From contig OZ024798.1 in the NCBI GenBank assembly GCA_964017045.1, forward strand, positions 31,238,347-31,302,346: a DNA stretch of 64,000 nt, written 5' to 3'. A program made the position numbers and the translations under genes. The notes below the pieces were generated by a model. The model saw only the letters and a list, made by a program, of their open reading frames with translations, ran no database searches and was not told the DNA's origin. Of this stretch, positions 1-13,000 are shown piece by piece (position 1 is the stretch's first letter; each line of letters opens with the position of its first letter). The stretch comes from Omphiscola glabra (Eukaryota > Mollusca > Gastropoda > Lymnaeidae).

Positions 1-72
1 TATGGAACAAGCAAATTTTTTCTTTTAATACATTTTATCCATAATGATATCAATAAATGATACGATTCATCT

Positions 73-113
73 CATATGTCACACTCAATATGTCACACCT
101 AATATGTCACATC
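73..113. repeat. Short tandem repeat, 15-bp unit, 3 copies
   Basis: ATATGTCACAC-type units repeat three times. The rest of 1-1045 shows no exon, promoter or element I can support; it is probably intron or upstream sequence of the anoctamin. Confidence 0.6.
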
Positions 114-1045
114 AATGTATCAAAAGGAATGCCAACGTATTAAAAGCATGGGGAACTATCGCAATTTATTGGTCGAATCTCAAACAGATTACGGGGTGGT
201 ACAAATGATGACATGACAATTGATGAGATGGTTGATACTAGTGAACCATTTTTTTTATTTAATTCCCAGTAGTCTAGTACTTCTGTTTTGCGTTGACCAT
301 TGCCATACTGATCACTATTTACAGGAACCGGTCCATTTCTCTGTTTACATTTCAGATCAAACATTGCAAAATGTCCGACGACTGTGCAGTGACAATAACG
401 ATCTCATTGGGATCTGAGGTTACTGTGACCGCGTTCATGACTCGTGTCAACAAAGTGAACATTTCTAAAAGGGTTGACATTGATTGCTAACCATGATCAG
501 TTTAAGTTCAAACCGACTCAACACAATAGGACAACACCAACAATTCAACATGACAACACCAACTGGGTTTTTAGATCTAGTTATGAAAACCTAGGAATCA
601 TTTTACAGTTTATTTAATGGCATTATACTGCAACTTTTTTTTTTTTAAGTAAAAAAATATTTTATATATTAAATTTGTTTACTTAAAAATCATTGTTAAT
701 TGTTACAAGTTTTTCCCGGAGTCCAAAAATAAACTACATTACATCGATTCCAGCAAGATCTGAAGACTGGCTATTAAAATTTTGAAGTATCTGTTAGTAG
801 AAATGTTCTGAAAATAGTTTATCGTCTACCTGAACGAGAAAAAACTCCTCTAGACATCTTAAATTATATTTATTGCACTGAAATCTTGTCCTAATACTTA
901 ATTTCGAAAGTTTTGATATTTTTTTCTTGGACTATGACTCACTGACAAAGCAAATATTATTATTGGGATAAATCGATTAATTTCAGTATACTCACGTTTT
1001 GTTAGTTTGTATTTTTCAATAAAAAAAAGTCTCCTTATATTTTAG

Positions 1046-4000
1046 ACCAATCAGAAACAGAACCGGACCTGCCTCCACCTCCTGAAGCTGTACAAGTTCT
1101 GATTCAAGATGAGGTGAGTGAGAGTTAAGCGAACTGCTCTATTATAATATATTAATGGTCAACTTCTGGAGTCTGTATTTTAAATTGCGATTTGTTTAGC
1201 AGGATATTATTTTTCCCTTCATAAGATTAAAATATAAAAAATTACGTTGTTAAATTTTATGAGAGGTAAATCTTAATGCAACGAAAGTGTTTGAATTTGT
1301 GTTGGGGAAGGGGGGTGCAGGTATTTATAATGTGTAGACCTACATTAAAATAATAATTGGTAAAGATCACTTCTACAATATCTGATATTCCCACGTTAGC
1401 TATACAGTAGGCCTAGACAAGTTAGCTATACACTAGGCCTACACAAGCTAGCTATATATTGCGCCTACACACGCTAGATATGCACTAGGCCTACACAAGC
1501 TAGCTATACAGTAAGCCTACATAAGCTAGCTATACAGTATGCCTACACCAGTTAGCTATACAGTAGGCCTACACCAGTTAGCTTTACATAGGCCTGCACC
1601 AGTTAGCTATACAGTAGGCCTACACAAGCTAGCTATACAGTAGGCCTACACCAGTTAGCTATACAGTAGAAAACTCCATGAAAATGCTAAATCATGTACG
1701 TCATTTGTTGTTTTAAACATCGTTTAAATTCAAACATGTCATTCATTTTATTTGCAAATTTAAACCCAAACAAATCTGCTTGTTCAATATATTGAACACA
1801 TTTTTGTCCTTCTTTATCCTCAGGAACATACATCAGATAAGGTATGAAATATAAATACATGCATGCATACATCTGGATATGTTTTTGTTTTTTCTGATCT
1901 AAAATTATTAATGACTGCGACCTCGTGTGTTTACTTGGTGTGTACTTTCTGGCCATCAATCATGTGTACTGTTGCCAGTGGCTGTGGGCCCCTCGGAATG
2001 GCTTTACCTAAACCACGAGCAATGTAGATCAGCGTTTCCCAAACGTTTCAGTGTGGGGGGACCGTTGGATAAGTTTCCCGTTGTGCGAGATTTGTTTTTA
2101 TTGTTGTTCTTTTTTAGTTGACCTCAAATATTTCATAAATGTCACTTTAAAAAATTAAATCATTAAAAAAGCCAATTGGATACGACTCGCATTACTATGA
2201 CCATTTATTCCTAGCCGTACATAATCTTTCTTTTCTTGTTAATGCTGTTTTAAAATATAATTTACATATTTATAATTTAATAAAGCCCAAGGTATAAATA
2301 TGTTTTTAAAAAACTGATATGAAAGAACCTTTCAATTTTTAATTTGGAATACGAAACAAATGAACTAATGAAGCACATTAGCTAACAAGTTCTATTTACT
2401 TAGAAATGTGGACGCGCTTTTTGTTTACGAGTAAATCAAATCATGGTTCGTTTGTAGACAGCGTTTGTAGATAGCGTTTGTAGACAGCGTTTGTAGACAC
2501 CGCTACACACAGAGGAGACCAAATATCCATTCAAATGCCACTTTTTCAGAGTTAAGTTGAAGGAAATGGTAAAAGAACTTTCAAGGCAATTTCAGCCATT
2601 TTTTGACATTCTGCTTTGACCTGAATACAAAATATAGTAGTCATGGCGTGTGTTGAAAACCATCTTCAATCTTTCGTCAGCAGCTAGATCGAACAACGCA
2701 TTTTGAAAAGTGACATTGAATTAAGCCTTTGATGCGAAAATGGATATCGTATCCATAGTATCCGTGAATCGTCTTTCCTGCAAAGTAAAAATTGAAAAGG
2801 TCAATTAAGTTGGTTAAGAGTTCAGCTGCATCAAGCACTTCCTCTGCATCAAGTACTTCCTCTGCATCAAGTACTTCCTCTGCATCAAGTACTACCTCTG
2901 AATCAAACACTCACTCTGCATCAAGCACTTCCTCTGCATCAAGTACTTCCTCTGCATCAAGCACTTCCTCTGAATCAAACACTCAATCTGCATCAAGCAC
3001 TTCCTCTGCATCAAGTACTTCCTCTGCATCAAGCACTTCCTCTGAATCAAACACTCACTCTGCATCAAGCACTTCCTCTGCATCAAGTACTTCCTCTGCA
3101 TCAAGCACTTTCTCTGCATCAAGCACTTCCTCTGCATCAATGATGGCTGCTGCTAGGTTCAGAAACATATTAAAACAGTTTTTTCACTCACCAACTCTTA
3201 CATGGCTCTAGTTTTCGTTTATGACAATCTACTTAGTCAGCCATTGTGAGGCACGAAGCCATCTTAATTTGCATTGATGTTTTGATCCCTTTTAAGATAG
3301 CAAAAGTATCTGCTAAGCCCAGTGGTTCTCAACCTTCCTTATGCCGCGACCTTTTAATACAGTTCCTCAAACTGTGGCGACCCCCAAACACAAAATTGTT
3401 TTCATTGCTACTTCATAACTGTAAGGTATATGTGTTTTCCGGTGGTCTTACGCGAACCCTGTGAAAGAGTCATTCGACCCCCAAAGGGGTTGCGACCCAC
3501 AGGTTGAGAACCGCTGTGCTAAGCAGCGGCGAAAGGAAGGGGTGCGTAGAGTGTTAATGAAAGAAATAAAACTACGATAACTAAATTGTTTAATTATTTT
3601 TAATGTTATTACAATATAATTTATACGTGTTGGTGGGGGGGTGTTTAAACCGGATTGGGCCAGCAGGGCTGCAAAAAATGTTAAGAATCCCTGCCCTAGA
3701 GCATTTACCACCACCCACCCACCTCCAAGGTCAACCATTGTTATCTTTCAATCCCACTTCCTGTGGTCGCCTGTTGGAATTCTATGACTATAAAAAGTCC
3801 CTGTGTCCACTACTGTCTTTTACAAACCCTACCACAAATGACATCCGAATAGCAATGATTCTAATGGGACCCGGGTCCGAATGGCGGCGATGCGTGTCCG
3901 GGTCCATTTTGACTAAATGCTATTCGGATTTCATTGGTGGTAGTTTATTTTAGATAAACTGAAGAATTAAAATTACAAACATATAGTCCATTCAACTATC

Positions 4001-7000
4001 TTTCTTTTGATACCTCATTTTGTCTTACAAACCCAACAATAATATTTAAAATAGTTTTTTAATCCCAACCTCTCACTTCTGGTACCCGGGTGCGAATAGC
4101 AACTTCGTTTAATTATTTTCATATTTTAACTTTTATAATAATATAATTTATACGGTTGGGGAGGGGGATATTGAAAACGGAGTGGGCCTGCAGCGCTGCA
4201 AAAAAGTTAAGAATCCCTGCCCTAGAGCATTTACTAAGATCACCCTCCCCCCCCCTCGGCCAACCATTTTTTTTCGTTCCACCCCACTTCCCCTGATTCT
4301 ATGACTCCCATCTCCACATTTTCACATAAATTCGCTCAACTGTCAATGTCACTACGCCCATTTTCTCATCCACCGTGTTGGCCTGTAACTTGATCAGTGT
4401 CCATGTCTCGGACCTCGCATACCTGCACTGATTCTCTCAGTGATCGTAGTTTAAATATAATAGTTATAGTTGTTTTATAAAAGAATAATGTAAAAATTTT
4501 CTATAATTTAGGTTTATTATGTGCAGATTTTTAATATAAAATTCCACTTTTCATACGACGTCACATTGCTTAAGCCCCCCCCTCCCCCTCGTACCACATC
4601 GTCATAAAAATGTGACCCCCCTCCCCCCCCTAGACGCGTGACGTTATTTATGGATGGCCCCTAACGCTGTTATAGATCATAATGCAATAAGATGAATATA
4701 ACAGGAGAGGTGATCAAAATACGAGAAAATACTTCTGACTTTAATAGACATAATTTATGTTAAGAATTTTCATCTTTACTTCGTCTATTCCAAAAAAGAT
4801 TATTTGTTGTTGTTCTTTTTTTTCAAAAGTGAGGGGAGATAAGTGGGGTTATTAATATGTTGTTGTTTTTTCGAATAATGTCCCCTTGTGTTTGACGTTC
4901 TGTAACAGCGGTTCTCAACAGCGGTTCCCAGGGGTCGCATAAGACCATCTGAAAATTTATATACTCTACAGTTATGAACTAGAAACAAAAATAATTGAAT
5001 GGCTGGATGTCGCCACAACTGTGCTGTAATGAGATTTTATCGCACTGCACAAAAATAAAAGTATTAGTATTGTTACAGAAGAACGTCTTTGTGATCACAT
5101 TAAAGGCCTTTATCCAACGCAGGGAGGTCGCATTATTTAATATTAAATTAAAAACTCTATTAACGCTAAATAACGTATCAAAACTCAAATTAAAAAATGC
5201 CAATTATAGTTTTCAAAACTTGCACGTGGTCTGTTTGGCATGGATGTAAGTTAATAAACTCTCTCAGACCTCCGTTTACTCCGTCATTTATCATCCAAGT
5301 ACGTCTAACTGGTCGAGTCTGTTTTTTAGGAAAATGAACTTCATGATGACGACATTGTTTTACTGACCAGAGCAAAAGCGCGGGAAAGTCTGCGTCAGGT
5401 GATCTGTCCTCGTGCATGAGAAACTCTTTGATTTGGTTTATGGTTTTTACATTTTAAAGACTTTAAAACTAATTTTGATACTAATCACCAGTACTATTTG
5501 CTCACTTTGGCTCCATGTCATTAATCTGATATAAAATTTATTTAATCACATTTTGTTTCTTTTTAAGCGTTAATTACATAGATTTCAAAAGTGCCACACT
5601 TAGGTTGTGGTTTTTGCAGACCTGACATTTGGAGGCCCCTGCCACTTTTCATTTTTCTGCCCCCTGTATTCAAAGTAGTTTGTTTAATTTTTTTCCTCAT
5701 CACGACTTTAAGCCCCTCAAATATATGAGGCCCCCATAGCCACAAGGGTTGCAGGACTACTCCACCACTCTGGGTTTATGTCAAATGATGTAATGACATT
5801 AGCTGGGTAGCTAGTTGGACTGTCCAGTTGGGAAAAAAATAATTCCCCAATTTTAATTAAACGCTATTTTTTAGCAGGAAAAAAATGGCATAAATTAAAG
5901 TTGTGTCATAATGGCGCTCTTTTTTTTCAAAAGTCCTTACCTTTCCTTGCTTTAATTTCATGGGTAATCTACTGTCTATATTTTCTTGGTGGTTTCCAAT
6001 TTCTTCACCGCCTGTTGGCAGTTGGGTAGGCTTATACCTTTTTAATGTTGAGTTTTATTGGGTTTTTGAAAAGGTTGTGATTTATTCAAGCTTAATTCTA
6101 AATCATAGCCACATAATTTAATTTATTAAAAGTTCACAACAAAGTTTTATTATTTTTTTTTAAATTCCCTTCTTTCATAAAGTTTTTTGAAAGGTTAAAA
6201 CGAACAAACTTTTAATTTTCTTTCTTTATATGGTAAATTTTATTATCCACACTTAAGCCAATGTTAGTAGTTAGCAATGCATTTATTGCTATTTAAGTAA
6301 CATGAAAGGTTTTTTTTTAATGTTCCTGATCATTTGATCCCTTTTGACTGGTACAGTTAGTCCGGGTCCTTCTTTTTGATTGTCTAATCTTTGGATTTAA
6401 AAAAAATTTAATAACAACATACAACCTCAAACTAGTACTATGAATGGATTAACAGCAGGTTTTTTTAAATTATTATTAAGATAAAAATCATTCTACCCCA
6501 TTAACTAATCATGTGGTAAAACTAGTTTTCTAGTTGGTTCCTTATGGCTTATAAAATAATTTTTAAACTGCTGAATCTGCTTTATTTATTCTGCTGCCCC
6601 TGGGGGGGTGCTGGGAGTTGGGGGGGGGGGGGGGGGCACAAAAAAGTGTTCTGTTGTGTAAAGTTATTTTTCGTTTTCATACAGTTATAAAGTGAAGTGC
6701 TCCAATGGTGACAAATTTCCTGACAATCAAAATAAAAATAGGCTGTTGTCAACACAATCGTTCTTAGATCATTTGTTTGTTTTTTGTTTGTTTTTTTTTT
6801 TTCTCTTTTTTTAAAAACAAAAGGGGGGTGGCGGCGGAAATCTCGAAATTCTCTCATTGACTTCCGCAGCCGCCCTTTTGCTGGACGTAGCGTTTAATTT
6901 TATTTTTATTTTACCTTTACATTTAACACAATTTTTTTTTTTTGGTAAAAAAATTTTGGTGATGTGGACAATGACGAAGTTAGGACAAACGAATCTTTAA

Positions 7001-10000
7001 TGTTATTTATCATAGTGGAATGTTTGAAGCCCCATGGAATGAAATGTGGAAATGATTGGGACGATAAGTGGCATGGTGTGAAATGGCAAGCAAGATAAAA
7101 ACAAAAAGGTTGATATGAAAAATGAACACGATGATGGCTTCCTCCCTTTTGACTTTTCCGTGTCCTTGTTAGTCGTTTCTTTTCTGTAAGAAAAAGATGA
7201 CATTTGAGCGTAGACACTGTCCAGAGTCTGTGACGTCTTTTTATTTACAAGGTATAAAATTTATTTACAAATTTCTATTAAAAACACGTGTGTCAGGGGG
7301 TGGGGAGCAGGAGATGGGAGGGGAGGATGTAGGAAGAGGGGGATAGGGTGAGGGTATCGGGAGGGATTATAGCATAGTACTATTTAATATCTTATAGTTA
7401 AAAGTTTAAGTTTAAGGTTAATTAAGTCTTAATTTAGTAGGGTTTGATTTTTTAGGTTTGATCTATTAGGGTTTGTATTTTTGCTCTAAATATTGTTTCT
7501 AGCAATGTTTCTGTGTACACATGTTTGTGAAAATTGGCGTTTTGTCTGCACTGCCAAATGTGTTGTCTGTATTCAGCCAACAGTCGGAGGCTGATTACAT
7601 GTTGGGCCTTATTAATAGATTTCGGGATAGTGTTTAGTGTAATCGATTTATCTATGTTTACCGGGTGGGTTGTTCCTGCTTTTAAGAGTAGTGTTAGTGT
7701 GGCTTTAGCTGTTTGTATTATTTTACAATCTATAAACAAATGTTGTTCTGTTTCTACTAACATGTATCCGCAGAGTGGACATCTTGGTCTTTGAATCCTA
7801 TGATGTTCAAGTCTTTCGGATGTTGGTGTCATGTTGTATAGGAGACGGAAAGTTATTTCCCTAGCTCTAGGTTCTATTTCTTTTATGTGTAGATTATTAA
7901 AGGTGTCTCCTATCTGTGTAGTGTTAAAACGTTTCAACCACTTGATCCTCTCAGAATGAGGTGTTTTCTTTTTATCTCTCAAGTGGCTGTAAATTTCTTT
8001 GTTTGTTTTATGTACCAGTGTTTCGTTGTCTTGGATGGCTCGTGTGCATGCCTGGTAGAAAGGGGGGAGCCTTGCTCCCAGGTAGTGTGGTGTGTTGTTG
8101 TTGATGGGTGTGAGGCGTGTCAATCTAATCCCTAAATAGTAGTGTGTTAGTGCGTATTCTTTGTGGTCTTTTATAGCCTGGCCTATATATTTAATTCTCA
8201 TTGCTTTAATTTTAGTTTCTATATCCTGAAGATTAATTCCCCCTTCTAATTTAGTTTTAGATCATTTGTATATACAAGCCTCCATAAGCAATGTCGCACC
8301 CTACTTCATTATAATTATATTATTACTATTATGATAGGAAGTTTTTTTATAGTGTAGTACCCCAACCTAGGGCTGGGCTTACCACGCTGTACATCATGAA
8401 CTTAAAAATTAACATACTTTAATTAAAGAAAACAAAAGAAATGTGTATTCGCCCAACCATTCCATAACTTTTTAAATGTCAAGCCATGAACGTCACCCAG
8501 CAGTTTCAATAAACTACTAGCATTGAAAATACTAGCCTAAAAATTATAATTTATTATTTTGTTTTGTTTTTTGTTTCTTTACAAGACTGTGTTAAAACCA
8601 GCAACTTGGAATTAGGTAATATCAAACTGATACGGAAACACCACTACAGGACCTTTCAATAGATCTCAATTAATTTTCATGTGGAAAAATATTAATTAAG
8701 TCAACAATTCCACTCAATGTTAAATCCCCCCCCCCCCCCAAAAAAAAAACAACACACAATCAAAAAACAAGAAACAAAAACACACCTCCCTTGACCTTTA
8801 CCATTTGTGTTTAAGATACAGCATGAGGACAAACCAAATATGTTTATGGATGATGGTGTCAGGCGTGTGGATTATGTCCTTGTCTATGTGGTGGATACAG
8901 ATGAGGCAGATGAAAGACAGAAGGAAATGTGGAGGAAAAATTTCCAGGGATTTCTCGAGAAAGAAGGCCTTCAAATTGAGATTTCAGCAAAAAAGGTGGG
9001 ACTTTTGCTTAGAAGTATAAAGAACCAGGTTTTTTAGAAAATATAATTTAAAATATTTGGTGGGTTTAAGAACCAGTTTCCTTTTCATTTTCATGACTTT
9101 TCATGACATTCTAAATAATAAATGTCTTATTATATCAAATTTTAATCTGCCATAGATAGCTGTGGTATTGCAGCTTTGACATCTTCCATTGGCAGGGGTT
9201 ACTTGATTAACATTTTTTTATTAAAACATGTTAGTTGGTCTTATTTTGTTCTAAGATACTTATAAGAAAAGAAAGATATATCTTTTACATTTGCAGAGGG
9301 TGCTAAAGCAAAGCAGAAAAACATAACAAAAATATTTTCTTTTTTTAAAAATGTTAAATAAAAATAATGTGGAAATTTGCCCGAAAGTCCATGATTTATA
9401 TCAAGTAAATTATAAATAAGGATCTGGGGTAGTAAACTGTGTCAGTCATGCTAATGCTTTAAACAGGAAACATGAAGGCTAATCATCTTTTTGGATTAAA
9501 TAATATTTCAATCTTAATCAACACTTGAATTATTCTTAAAATTATTCCATTTATTATTTTACGATGAAAGACTATTTCATAATAATAGTTTAGTATCTTT
9601 ATTAAAATTTAATCACACTTCATGATGTCCATTTTTATGTTATTTAACAATCCATTAATTAATTAATTTCTGGGTCTTTAAAAATCAAAATCTATTTTCA
9701 TCATACTTCATCAAATCTCAGCTTGTAAAATTTACCTCTTAAAAAGCTTGGGATAAAATTATGTTAATGATCAAGTTATATACATCTTTAATTTAGATAA
9801 AGATAAATGTATGATATGTGTATGGCCATTGTAGTTTTTTCAGTAGAAGAAACTATGTGATAGTTTAACAATCTATCTATAAATGCTTTCCCAGTTGGTT
9901 ACATAGTTATCTCCTATTTCATTACGTCATACTGGTTTCACATTGGTTACGTTTTAACATTTTGTTCCTACTGCATCAAAATAACTTGGTGAAGGGATAG

Positions 10001-13000
10001 GGGATCAATTATTGTTGGCCAAACAATAGAAGTAGGTGAGTTGGTTTGTCTTACTCTGAATATTAGGTACAGAGGGAATCACTGTCTCCAGCATGTGCTG
10101 TGTTCACTAGACACCCAGTAATGTTATTTAAGATTGGTTCAGTTCTTTGTATATTATTATTTGTACATGGTTATTAATTGTGCATTTTTCAGGCATGAAG
10201 CTTTCAAACATATCATGGTAGCCTTCGGATATGAAACTTTCAATATCTATAACGTTAAAATATACTTTGTTAATCTGCTGGCCCACTTAATTTTTAGTTT
10301 CTTATTTTGTAAAGTTTGTTGCACCTGATTGTATTCAGATGGTTTTAGCTTTTCACTGAAATATCCAATGACCTTGTATATTAGAGGTACTAGAGATTTT
10401 ATAAAAATAAAAGGAGACACTTTACTTGGTAGTTTTTCACTTTAAAAATATATATCTTTAAAGGTATGTTGTGTATTTAAATCTGAGTTGAGTTGCATGT
10501 TGTAAGAAGGGTAGCTATTTCCCTTTTTTGTGATTTTGTTGTTTTTTTGTTGTTTTTTTTCCCCATGTTTTATTGATGTCTTTTTGATTTAAGCTGCACT
10601 GTATTTTATCTGAGAGATATAGATCAGGCTTGATTTAAATGGTCTCCCTTTGTTGCTTTTTAACAAAATATTTACAATCTAAAATTAATGGACAATAAAG
10701 TTTGTTTAAAACAGTGGTTTTATTGAATTTAAGTTTTTTTATATAATAAATCTTATCCAACTAATAATCTGTTTAACCAAAGCTGGATTTTCTTTAGTTT
10801 ATTTCAGCATTAGACTTTTTTTAAAAGCAACTTTTTGTTTATATTTTTTTTAAAAGCAACAAAATAAATATCTTTTTTGTTTTAAAAACGAATTTTGATT
10901 TATGTATGTCTTGCTAAATTTAATAATCACATAAAAAGATAGAACTTAACAAGCGCTGAATAATTTTTTTTATGTTAATGTTTTGTTTTAAAAACTAATA
11001 TCAAAATGTGTTCCCATTGTGAATTTGTTTTTTAACCATTCAAAAAAGGAATGTTTAGAAATTAAGGGTTTTTTTCTGCTTACATTCATTTTATCCTTTA
11101 ATATTTCTTCCCTGAAACATTGTAATTTTTAATTATTTTTTGTAGCTTTCATGTAAATGAGCAAAAAAGGTTAATGCATTTAAAATATATAAAAGTAATG
11201 AGAAAAGGAGGTGCTTTTTATCATTCACTTCAATTTATAATTTTTATCAGACATTTTACATAAAATATTTTTAAAAATCATTAACAATTATTATTGTGTT
11301 TTTTTCCACAGAGTAGCAACATATTGGATAAAATTAAAGTTAGAAATATTTTTGCCAAATGTTGTGCTAAACCACAGAGAAAGCAGGATAAAAAGACCTA
11401 TTATGTCAAAGTTCATGCACCCTGGGACGTGTTGGCCAAATATGCTGAGATAACAAATATGAAAATGCCTATAGCAGTAAGTTGTTCTTTTTTAACTGTT
11501 TAGTACAGCGGTTCTCAACCTGTGGGTCGCGACCCCTTCGGGGGTCGAACGACCCTTTCACAGGAGTCGCCTAAAACCATCGGAAAACACATAGTTTTTC
11601 TACAGTTTTAAAGTAGCAACGAAAATAATTTTGTAGTTGGGGGTCGCCACAACATGAGGAACTGTATTTAAGGGTCGCAGCATAAGAAAGGTTGAGAACC
11701 ACTGGTTTAGTACATGTGTTTAAACTAAAACAATGTATTAAAAAGAGCAAAACTCAAAACATGACACTATATAGTTTTTGTTTCTGAGAAATTAGACATA
11801 GACAACATTTGTCAATTTACTATACAAACGAGACTGGCATTGGCTATATATAATTAAGACTATGTTTATTAGTTTTAGCAATAGTAACATGTATGCCTAA
11901 GACTGAGAGTGTTTGCATCTCAACTAGCCCAGTCATAAGTCTAGTTATAGACATAACAGTATATTTCAGCTTATAGATTCCATGCATGTTTCAAATATTC
12001 ATACTTATTCAGAGTGAAGACATTAATTTAATTGTTACAATATATTTCAGCATAATGATATGGTTGCTAAATTTGAAACATGCTGGTCCAAGTGTCCAAC
12101 ACCATTTGACCACAAAGGAGTACTCCCTGAAATACCGGACTACTTTACAGCTCCCTTCTCAAGAGCCAGGATAGATAAGTAGGTTAAATTATATTTAAAT
12201 GTGTTGTTGTGCACATCATTATATAAAATTGCAGACAGAAACATTATATATGTGAACCAATTTTTATAAGGGTTGTATTTAATATTCCCTGCGCATTATT
12301 GAATAGATAGTTGTATTAGGCTGTACTGAATAATCTCATTGCTGATTTTATGAAACAGAAAAATGCATTGTATGAGAAGACACAAACTGGGACGAAAATT
12401 AATGAATTAAAACAAAACACAAATTGCTACCATTAATTCAACCATCAGGGGATGAAATAAGACCTTAAAAATTGACTTCCATTTGGTTGCAAATGATCTT
12501 GCCAAATAACATTTAAAGACTATTTAAATTTCTGTAATACTTTGTTTGCAGCAATGAATTTTTAAAAAACATTTGTAGCTTTAGGACTGCTGCTACTATT
12601 ATAGACTATTACAAATTTATTGTGAATTTTAATAAGACTTAGTAGAATTTGTAATAATTATATCATAGCATTCACTCAGTATTCATATGGGATATGAAAA
12701 GTTAGAGTGCTTTTTATGTTTATTTTGCAGAAAGCTCCTTAAATTAACTGTGCAGACATAATCATTATTCAAATATTTAGGCCTACTGGTTTATACATTC
12801 TACACTTTGTTTCTAAGTTTTAAAAATTAGGTCAACATTAAGCTTGAACTGCTACAAAAAATGATTCAAGAGTTAAGTTAATCGGTTTTTTGAAATATTT
12901 CCTGAAAATCTCTAAATGATCTTGCAATATAAAGTCTAAAATAATCTTGGACAGTACAACTATGATAGAATCATTTATTTGGAATCAGTTATCTATTTAT

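Noticed and set aside
140..490. Overlapping short frames near the window start
   Set aside because: Three overlapping frames with no domain, splice or codon-use support; probably chance.
2792..3211. 139-codon Ser/Thr-rich open frame on plus and long frames on minus
   Set aside because: They exist because an 18-bp tandem unit without stops repeats. No splice support, and the array lies in an anoctamin intron.
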